Shown: in pieces, positions 33,859 through 38,903 of the stretch
Layout: each line of letters opens with the position of its first letter
How positions within the stretch are numbered: the first letter of the stretch is position 1
Source of the DNA: Bacillota bacterium
Lineage (GTDB): Bacteria > Bacillota_I > Bacilli_A > Acholeplasmatales > Acholeplasmataceae
NCBI GenBank assembly: GCA_030830185.1
Contig: JAURNN010000025.1
Span: 1-38,903, forward strand
Direction: 5' to 3'
DNA length: 38,903 nt
Translations under genes and position numbers: made by a program
Notes under the pieces: generated by a model
Databases searched by the model: none
Told to the model about the DNA's origin: nothing
What the model saw: the letters and a program-made list of their open reading frames with translations, nothing else

Positions 33859-34449
33859 ATGAAAAAAATACCACTAGGCATATCAGGACGTCATGTCCAC
33901 GTTACACAAGCTCATTTAGAGACGTTATTTGGTAAAGGTTACGAACTTACAGAATTTAAACCTTTGTCTCAACCTGGACAATATGCAGCTAACGAAAAAG
34001 TTGATGTTGTTTCACCAAAAGGAAATGTGATTAAAGGCGTTCGTATATTAGGACCCGTTCGACCTGCTTCACAAGTTGAAATTTCAAGAAGCGATGCACT
34101 TCGAGGAGGATTTATTGCTCCAGTTCGATCTTCAGGCGATGTTAAAGGAAGCGGACCTTGTACACTTGTTGGACCCGAAGGAAGTGTTGAATTAGAAGAA
34201 GGTGTGATCATTGCTGATAGACACATCCACTTTTCACTAGAAGATGCAGAAGCATTTGGAGTCTCAAATGGAGATATCGTCTCTATTTTAGTAGAAGGTG
34301 AAAAACCGGGACTTTTAGGAAACGTGTTATGCCGTGTTTCTAAAAGCTATGCACTTGATTGTCATTTAGATACAGATGATGGTAGCGCGTTTATGCTCAA
34401 TACTGGTGATCAAGCAACACTTGTAAAAACATACGAGATTAAATCATAG
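33859..34449 (+). CDS. pduL: Phosphate acyltransferase PduL (phosphotransacetylase type)
   Basis: This 196-residue zinc enzyme interconverts acyl-CoA and acyl phosphate, here most likely acetyl-CoA and acetyl phosphate for ATP formation by acetate kinase. It has metal-ligand histidines in GRHVHV near the N-terminus and in ADRHIHF, and the family motif LGPVRPASQVEISRSDA. No short targeting peptide for a microcompartment precedes the domain, and no compartment shell genes are nearby, so a free cytosolic Pta role is more likely. AAAGGTG precedes the ATG. Acetate kinase is not in the window. Confidence 0.93.
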   Translation: MKKIPLGISGRHVHVTQAHLETLFGKGYELTEFKPLSQPGQYAANEKVDVVSPKGNVIKGVRILGPVRPASQVEISRSDALRGGFIAPVRSSGDVKGSGPCTLVGPEGSVELEEGVIIADRHIHFSLEDAEAFGVSNGDIVSILVEGEKPGLLGNVLCRVSKSYALDCHLDTDDGSAFMLNTGDQATLVKTYEIKS

Positions 34450-34470
34450 TGCCTAAAGCGGCACTTTTTT
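34449..34470 (+). terminator. Hairpin with T-run between pduL and rnmV
   Basis: GTGCC TAAAGC GGCAC followed by TTTTTT, starting at the last base of the pduL stop. It sits 4 bases before the rnmV ATG. Confidence 0.65.
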
Positions 34471-34474
34471 GTAT

Positions 34475-35008
34475 ATGAAAAAAACATTATTTGTTGTTGA
34501 AGGTATACACGACGAACATCACTTAAAGGCGTTATATCCAAACATTGAAACCATTTCGGTTGGCGGAAGTGCCATGATAAAAGAAAGTCTTGATTTTTTA
34601 ATCAAATATCAAGATGATTTTGAAATTGTTTTACTTTTTGATCCAGATTATCCTGGAGAAAAAATAAGAAAACAAGTTTCAGATAAACTCAAAGAACCAA
34701 GACATATCTATATCGATCAAAGCATTGCGAAATATAAAAGAAAAATTGGAATTGAACACGTTTCTAAAGCGCATTTAGATGAAGCACTTCAACATATTAT
34801 GATCCAAAGTTATGAAACTACACTATCAAAAGAAGCGTATATTGATCTTGGTTTAGAGGGTCATAAAGAAGCAAAACAAAGAAGACTAAAAGTTACTAAA
34901 GAACTTCATCTTGGTTATGCAAATGCAAAAACACTGTACAAAAGACTTAATTTAATAGGAAAGACAAAAGAAGATATCCAAAGGATTATATATGGCGCAT
35001 CAATTTAA
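34475..35008 (+). CDS. rnmV: Ribonuclease M5
   Basis: This 177-residue Toprim nuclease completes maturation of 5S rRNA. Toprim motifs are VVEGIHDEHH (catalytic Glu) and LLFDPDYPGEKIRK (the DxD metal site), and the typical C-terminal helical domain follows. I chose the ATG at 34475 (MKKTLF) over a TTG two codons upstream. Neither has a Shine-Dalgarno sequence. The bases before the ATG are the T-run of a hairpin. Overlaps ksgA by 17 bases, the usual pairing in Firmicutes. Confidence 0.93.
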   Translation: MKKTLFVVEGIHDEHHLKALYPNIETISVGGSAMIKESLDFLIKYQDDFEIVLLFDPDYPGEKIRKQVSDKLKEPRHIYIDQSIAKYKRKIGIEHVSKAHLDEALQHIMIQSYETTLSKEAYIDLGLEGHKEAKQRRLKVTKELHLGYANAKTLYKRLNLIGKTKEDIQRIIYGASI

Positions 35009-35753
35009 AAAGAGGTTCGGCCAAAATTTTTTAAGAGATGAAAATCTTTTAAAAAAAATTGTTTCAACGGCACAAATAAAAAACCAACATGTCATCGAAA
35101 TCGGACCTGGTGAAGGTGGTTTAACAAAATATCTTGTAAAAGAAGCAGCCACGATTAAAGCCTATGAAATCGATGAGTCATTAAAACACACATTAGAAGA
35201 ATTAGAATCAACCAACCCAAATCTAGAAGTTATCTTCAAAGACTTTTTGTCTGTTGAGAACTTCGATAGCAAAGATACCAACATCATAGGCAATATTCCA
35301 TACAACATCACTTCACCAATATTATTTAAAGTTTTAGATATTGAACACATCACATCAGCCACATTCATGGTTCAAAAGGAATTTGCAGAAAGACTATCAG
35401 CGCAACCAAATTCGAAAGCTTATAATGCTTTATCAGTGATGATACAACTTTCATTTGATGTAACCTATGCTTTCACTGTTACAAAAAAAGTGTTTTATCC
35501 AATTCCTAAAGTAGATAGTGCAGTCATTACCCTAAAAAGAACGGGTTCTCAAAATAAAGACCTTCACGCATTTATTAAAGATTGTTTTCAACAAAAACGA
35601 AAGACACTATTAAACAATTTATTTGAGACACGGGCAATCAATAAATCACAAACAGCATCATTTTTAGAAGAATTAGGGTATTCCTCTCAAGTGCGCGCAG
35701 AACAAATCATACAAAAAGATTTTATTAAATTATATAGTAAAACGCTTACATAA
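34992..35753 (+). CDS. ksgA: 16S rRNA dimethyladenosine transferase
   Basis: This 253-residue SAM-dependent enzyme dimethylates two adenosines near the 3' end of 16S rRNA. Signatures are FGQNFLRDENLLKKIV, the SAM motif VIEIGPGEGGLTKYL, and catalytic NIPYNITSPILFK. It overlaps rnmV by 17 bases with AAAGGA ahead of the ATG. Its 3' end is partly duplicated just downstream (35784-35813). Confidence 0.96.
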   Translation: MAHQFKKRFGQNFLRDENLLKKIVSTAQIKNQHVIEIGPGEGGLTKYLVKEAATIKAYEIDESLKHTLEELESTNPNLEVIFKDFLSVENFDSKDTNIIGNIPYNITSPILFKVLDIEHITSATFMVQKEFAERLSAQPNSKAYNALSVMIQLSFDVTYAFTVTKKVFYPIPKVDSAVITLKRTGSQNKDLHAFIKDCFQQKRKTLLNNLFETRAINKSQTASFLEELGYSSQVRAEQIIQKDFIKLYSKTLT

Positions 35754-35813
35754 AGCCGTAAAACCTTGGTTTTAAATCGCTATATATCGTAAAAACGCTT
35801 TAATTAAGCCGTT
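35732..35813. repeat. Imperfect direct repeat covering the end of ksgA
   Basis: About 28 bases at 35732-35759 (GTAAAACGCTTACATAAAGC core) recur imperfectly at 35784-35813 (GTAAAAACGCTTTAATTAAG core). The second copy also encodes K-T-L followed by a stop. This looks like a small tandem duplication of the ksgA 3' end. The remaining spacer holds only a weak AAAAC/GTTTT hairpin. Confidence 0.6.
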
Positions 35814-35829
35814 AAGAAAAATGCAAAAG

Positions 35830-35857
35830 TTGAAATAAAACTTTTTTATGATATAAT
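35830..35857 (+). promoter_or_regulatory. Promoter of spoVG
   Basis: TTGAAA (35830-35835), a 16-base spacer, and TATAAT (35852-35857), about 30 bases before the ATG. Confidence 0.75.
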
Positions 35858-35887
35858 CTTAATAACGATGAATCGTGGAGGAATAGG

Positions 35888-36160
35888 ATGAAAATTACCG
35901 ATGTTCGAGTGAAACTTGTTGAAAGTGATAGTCGTTTAAGAGGCGTTGCTACCATTACGTTTGATGATGCATTTGTTGTTCATGATATTCGCATCATTGA
36001 AGGAGAAAATGGAATTTTTGTTGCAATGCCATCTAAAAAAACACCAAACGGCACTTTTAGAGACATAGCTCATCCAATACATGGCGATATGCGTAAGTTG
36101 ATCGAAGAAGCCATCGTAAAAGCATTTGAAGAAGTAAAAAATAACCCACCACAAGAATAA
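35888..36160 (+). CDS. spoVG: SpoVG-family regulatory nucleic-acid-binding protein
   Basis: This 90-residue protein matches SpoVG along its length (MKITDVRVKL, then RGVATITFDDAFVVHDIRIIEGENGIFVAMPSKK, then FRDIAHPI). It binds DNA and RNA and affects several genes in non-sporulating Firmicutes as well. GGAGG precedes the ATG. It is a single-gene unit with its own promoter and terminator. No sporulation is implied. Confidence 0.96.
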   Translation: MKITDVRVKLVESDSRLRGVATITFDDAFVVHDIRIIEGENGIFVAMPSKKTPNGTFRDIAHPIHGDMRKLIEEAIVKAFEEVKNNPPQE

Positions 36161-36173
36161 ACATAATGATAAT

Positions 36174-36198
36174 AAACACGTCAAATGACGTGTTTTTT
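36174..36198 (+). terminator. Terminator of spoVG
   Basis: A 10-base perfect inverted repeat AAACACGTCA/TGACGTGTTT followed by more T. Confidence 0.88.
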
Positions 36199-36223
36199 TA
36201 CGAAAAAATATTGTAAATTCATG

Positions 36224-36229
36224 TATAAT
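36224..36229 (+). promoter_or_regulatory. Likely -10 box of prs
   Basis: A perfect TATAAT 23 bases before the ATG, followed by AAGAGG as ribosome site. No convincing -35. Confidence 0.45.
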
Positions 36230-36251
36230 AGAAAGTGGAAAAGAGGTCTAT

Positions 36252-37235
36252 ATGTCAGTCATTCATGATAAAAAAGTAAAATTATTTGCATTAAGTTCAA
36301 ATTTACCGCTTGCAGAAAAAATAGCTGAATCAGCACAAATTCCACTATCCAAAGCAGAAGTTTTTAAATTTGCAGACGGAGAAATCACAGTCAATATCGA
36401 AGAAAGTGTAAGAGGTCATGACGTTTTTATCATCCAATCAACTTCTGCACCAGCAAACGAACATATCATGGAACTACTCATTATGGCAGATGCAATCAAA
36501 AGAGCTTCAGCAAAGTCGCTTACAGTAATCATGCCTTATTATGGATACTCAAGACAAGACCGAAAATCAAAATCAAGACAACCAATTACTGCAAAATTAA
36601 TCGCTGATCTTATTGAAGTTTCAGGCATTGATCGTGTGATTTCTATTGACTTACATGCCGCTCAAATTCAAGGTTTTTTTAATATTCCAATTGATAATTT
36701 CCCAGCAAGCTCACTTCTTGCAGAAACATTTATCAATACTTATGACACAAGTAATGTTGTTGTTGTTTCACCAGATCACGGTGGTGTGACACGTGCACGT
36801 ATGGTTGCAAATGTCCTCGGTGCACCGCTTGCGATCATTGATAAGAGAAGACCAAAACCAAATGTCGCCGAAATTCAAAACATCATTGGTGATGTCAAAG
36901 GAATGAAAGCAATTATGATTGATGATATGATTGATACTGCAAGAACATTATGTGCTGGTGCTCAAGCGCTCATCGATGCTGGTGCAACTGAAGTTTATGC
37001 GATGGCAACCCACCCTGTGTTTTCAGGCAATTCAATTGAATTAATTGAAAAATCAGTATTAAAAGAAGTGTTAGTAACAGACACCATTCAAGTCGATCTT
37101 TCCAAATCAACTAAAATTAAACAAATTTCGATTGGAAAACTATTAGGTCGTTCCATTGTTCATATAGCTGGAGACCTCCCAATTAGTCAACTGTTTGATA
37201 GACTTGCACACAGAGTAAGATCAGAAAATGATTAA
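36252..37235 (+). CDS. prs: Ribose-phosphate pyrophosphokinase
   Basis: This 327-residue enzyme makes PRPP from ribose 5-phosphate and ATP for nucleotide and NAD synthesis and salvage. Signatures are FADGEITVNIEESVRG, the ATP loop YYGYSRQDRKSKSRQPI, DLHAAQIQGFFNIPIDN, and the PRPP loop MIDDMIDTARTLCAGAQAL. In the usual sequence DTAGT, Gly is replaced by Arg. The class I length is normal. It overlaps pth by 8 bases. Confidence 0.96.
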   Translation: MSVIHDKKVKLFALSSNLPLAEKIAESAQIPLSKAEVFKFADGEITVNIEESVRGHDVFIIQSTSAPANEHIMELLIMADAIKRASAKSLTVIMPYYGYSRQDRKSKSRQPITAKLIADLIEVSGIDRVISIDLHAAQIQGFFNIPIDNFPASSLLAETFINTYDTSNVVVVSPDHGGVTRARMVANVLGAPLAIIDKRRPKPNVAEIQNIIGDVKGMKAIMIDDMIDTARTLCAGAQALIDAGATEVYAMATHPVFSGNSIELIEKSVLKEVLVTDTIQVDLSKSTKIKQISIGKLLGRSIVHIAGDLPISQLFDRLAHRVRSEND

Positions 37236-37800
37236 ACTGATTGTTGGTTTGGGTAATCCGGGTAAACAATACGAAAAAACCAGACATAACGCTGGTTTTA
37301 TTGTTTTAGATAGATATATTGAATTAAAAAAAATAAAAATACAAAGCAAAGATAAGTTTCTAGGTGATATCGCTATATATGGTTCTGGAGAAGATAAAAC
37401 AGTCTTTTTAAAACCAAACACATATATGAATTTATCAGGTCAATCTATTTCAAAAGTTATACAATTTTATGATATTGCCTTGGAAAACATACTTATTTTT
37501 GTCGATGATATCTATTTAGATGTTGGCACCTTACGACTCAGAGAAAAAGGCGGACATGGAGGTCAAAACGGATTAAAAAATATCATTGCACACCTCCATT
37601 CTCAAGAATTTAAACGTGTTAGATTTGGTATTGGAGAAAACAAAAACATCCCACTCGATCAATATGTGCTCTCTAATTTCAGTAAATCAGAAGAAAAAAT
37701 TGTTGAAGAAGTGACGATTGCATGTCTTGAAATTATAGAGGCATTTATTCAAAATGTTCCATTTGTTGATATTATGACAAAACACAATACAAAAAAATAA
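37228..37800 (+). CDS. pth: Peptidyl-tRNA hydrolase
   Basis: This 190-residue enzyme frees tRNAs from dropped-off peptidyl-tRNA. N-terminal signature GLGNPGKQYEKTRHNAGF contains the catalytic His. FLKPNTYMNLSG and GGHGGQNGLKNI are the other family motifs. Starts 8 bases inside the end of prs, and its stop overlaps the mfd start as TAATG. The prs-pth-mfd order is classic for Firmicutes. Confidence 0.96.
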   Translation: MIKLIVGLGNPGKQYEKTRHNAGFIVLDRYIELKKIKIQSKDKFLGDIAIYGSGEDKTVFLKPNTYMNLSGQSISKVIQFYDIALENILIFVDDIYLDVGTLRLREKGGHGGQNGLKNIIAHLHSQEFKRVRFGIGENKNIPLDQYVLSNFSKSEEKIVEEVTIACLEIIEAFIQNVPFVDIMTKHNTKK

Positions 37801-38903
37801 TGACCTATCAAGATATTATCATTCCAAAAAAACATATCGATCTATTAAAAGCCCAGCGTAATGAAACGCTGGTTTTTAAACATTCTACACACCCGTATAA
37901 TATGTATCTTTTGTCTCAACTTTATGAGGAGACACATAAAAACATTTTTATTGTATTGCCTAATTTATATGAAGCTCAGCAGTACTATGACCATCTTCAA
38001 AAAGTAATGGATACAAACAACATTCTTTTTTATCCAGTAGATCAAACCCTCACCTATTTGATGGCACTTGGAAGTCCAGAATTTAAGACAGAAAGGCTAT
38101 TTACCATTTATCAACTTCTTACTGGGAAGCCGTTTGTAATTATTACTACACACCAAGGACTTTCAAGATCAACGTTATCAGTTAATGACTATGAACAAGC
38201 GAAAACAACACTTCTAATAAACAATAACTACACTAAAGAAGATCTTTTAAAATATTTAGTCTATAACGGGTATCAAAATGTTCATACCGTTGAAAAACCA
38301 GGTGATTTTTCTACAAGAGGAAACATCATTGACTTTTACTCGCTTCAATACGAGCATCCAGTAAGACTTGATTTTTTTGGTAAGACACTAGAAACAATTA
38401 AGTTTTTTGAACTAGATACACAACGGTCTATTGCTAAATTAGATCAAATTGATATTGTTCCTGTCAACGAGCTTTTTTATACAGACACAATGAAAGAAAA
38501 ACTTATTGAAAAACTCGAAAAAGACTTAAACAACGACAAGTTATCTGAAAAAGAACATAAAAAACTTAACCTTGATATTGAGTTCATAAAAGAGCGTAAA
38601 CATCTAGAAAGATTAGATATTTATATACATGCAATGAATCAATTGACATCAACCATCACAGCATTTAGTGAAGATCATTATATCGTGATGATTGATGTAC
38701 ATAAAATGACATTCAATGAACAACAAAAAGAAAATGAATTTCATACGTATGAACATGCAATGGGTGGTCAATATTTTTTAAACCTTGTCAAAGAAAAACA
38801 ACTTGCTGAATTATTGAAAATCCACCACATCAAACTTTACACTCAACACACAGAAGACGAAGGCATCTCTCTACATATAGAAGAAGTCCCCCTTTACCAA
38901 CAA
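37800..38903 (+). CDS. mfd: Transcription-repair coupling factor Mfd, 3' part outside the window
   Basis: The open frame begins at the ATG at 37800-37802, which overlaps the pth stop as TAATG, and runs 368 codons to the window edge without a stop. The N-terminal region matches Mfd: HTVEKPGDFSTRGNIIDFYS followed by PVRLDFFGKTLETIKFFELDTQRS, the UvrB-like damage-recognition module. Mfd removes stalled RNA polymerase and recruits UvrA. The RNA polymerase-binding and helicase domains would follow outside the window (full size about 1150 residues). Confidence 0.92.
   Translation, partial: MTYQDIIIPKKHIDLLKAQRNETLVFKHSTHPYNMYLLSQLYEETHKNIFIVLPNLYEAQQYYDHLQKVMDTNNILFYPVDQTLTYLMALGSPEFKTERLFTIYQLLTGKPFVIITTHQGLSRSTLSVNDYEQAKTTLLINNNYTKEDLLKYLVYNGYQNVHTVEKPGDFSTRGNIIDFYSLQYEHPVRLDFFGKTLETIKFFELDTQRSIAKLDQIDIVPVNELFYTDTMKEKLIEKLEKDLNNDKLSEKEHKKLNLDIEFIKERKHLERLDIYIHAMNQLTSTITAFSEDHYIVMIDVHKMTFNEQQKENEFHTYEHAMGGQYFLNLVKEKQLAELLKIHHIKLYTQHTEDEGISLHIEEVPLYQQ

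Noticed and set aside
33859..34449. pduL as a sign of a bacterial microcompartment.
   Set aside because: No targeting peptide, shell protein or diol/ethanolamine gene is nearby. PduL commonly serves as phosphotransacetylase outside compartments.
1..38903. Mycoplasma-type code with TGA as Trp.
   Set aside because: TGA ends yidC in an ATGA overlap with jag and ends the asnS tail and the membrane protein. Trp residues use TGG.

Overview
The window is AT-rich and holds a bacterial chromosomal replication origin with its classic low-GC Firmicutes/Mollicutes neighbourhood. The order is jag, yidC, rnpA and rpmH on the minus strand, then oriC, then dnaA, dnaN, the S4-domain gene yaaA, recF, gyrB and gyrA on the plus strand. 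Genes run away from the origin on both sides. TGA serves as a stop codon (yidC, the severed asnS tail, the membrane protein ending at 2753) and Trp codons are TGG, so the code is standard. Four surface proteins, including YidC, carry lipoboxes with Cys20. The ABC ATPase has an inserted coiled-coil segment, and a surface nuclease lies next to an ABC importer, as in mycoplasmas. Together these suggest a standard-code mollicute relative (Acholeplasmatales or Izemoplasmatales type). Lineage is an inference.

Left arm, transcribed leftward (1-12267). Two tandem DHH/DHHA1 phosphoesterases (one cut by the window edge) come first. Next is a two-gene operon of an unknown membrane protein and a lamin-tail/staphylococcal-nuclease lipoprotein. 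Then comes a five-gene operon of ABC ATPase, two permeases, solute-binding lipoprotein, and a 1209-residue lipoprotein with Ig-like, three OB-type and lamin-tail repeats. I read the whole block as a probable nucleic-acid scavenging module: cut outside, bind, import, finish inside. It starts from a good promoter followed by a leader hairpin with a U-run.

Middle left (12492-18540). asnS carries an in-frame TAA that cuts off its universally conserved C-terminal tail, while the tail itself is still intact downstream. It lies in an operon with rmuC and a YiiX-like cysteine hydrolase. Next is the rpmH-rnpA-yidC-jag operon, with a perfect-consensus promoter, an apparent attenuator before rnpA, and an unusually long lipoprotein YidC.

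Origin (18541-20347). DnaA boxes lie on both sides of dnaA. They include two 21-base identical repeats 41 bases apart and a T-rich stretch before dnaA, which starts with TTG.

Right arm (20348-38903). dnaN has its own terminator. A yaaA-recF-gyrB-gyrA-galE operon follows, probably starting with a leaderless mRNA. Then come convergent uppP, a galU-serS-response regulator-histidine kinase operon, a convergent HIT protein, pduL, rnmV-ksgA, spoVG, prs-pth, and the beginning of mfd running off the end. These are mostly housekeeping genes for replication, glycan and nucleotide-sugar supply, translation and RNA maturation. No tRNA, rRNA, CRISPR or insertion sequence was seen.
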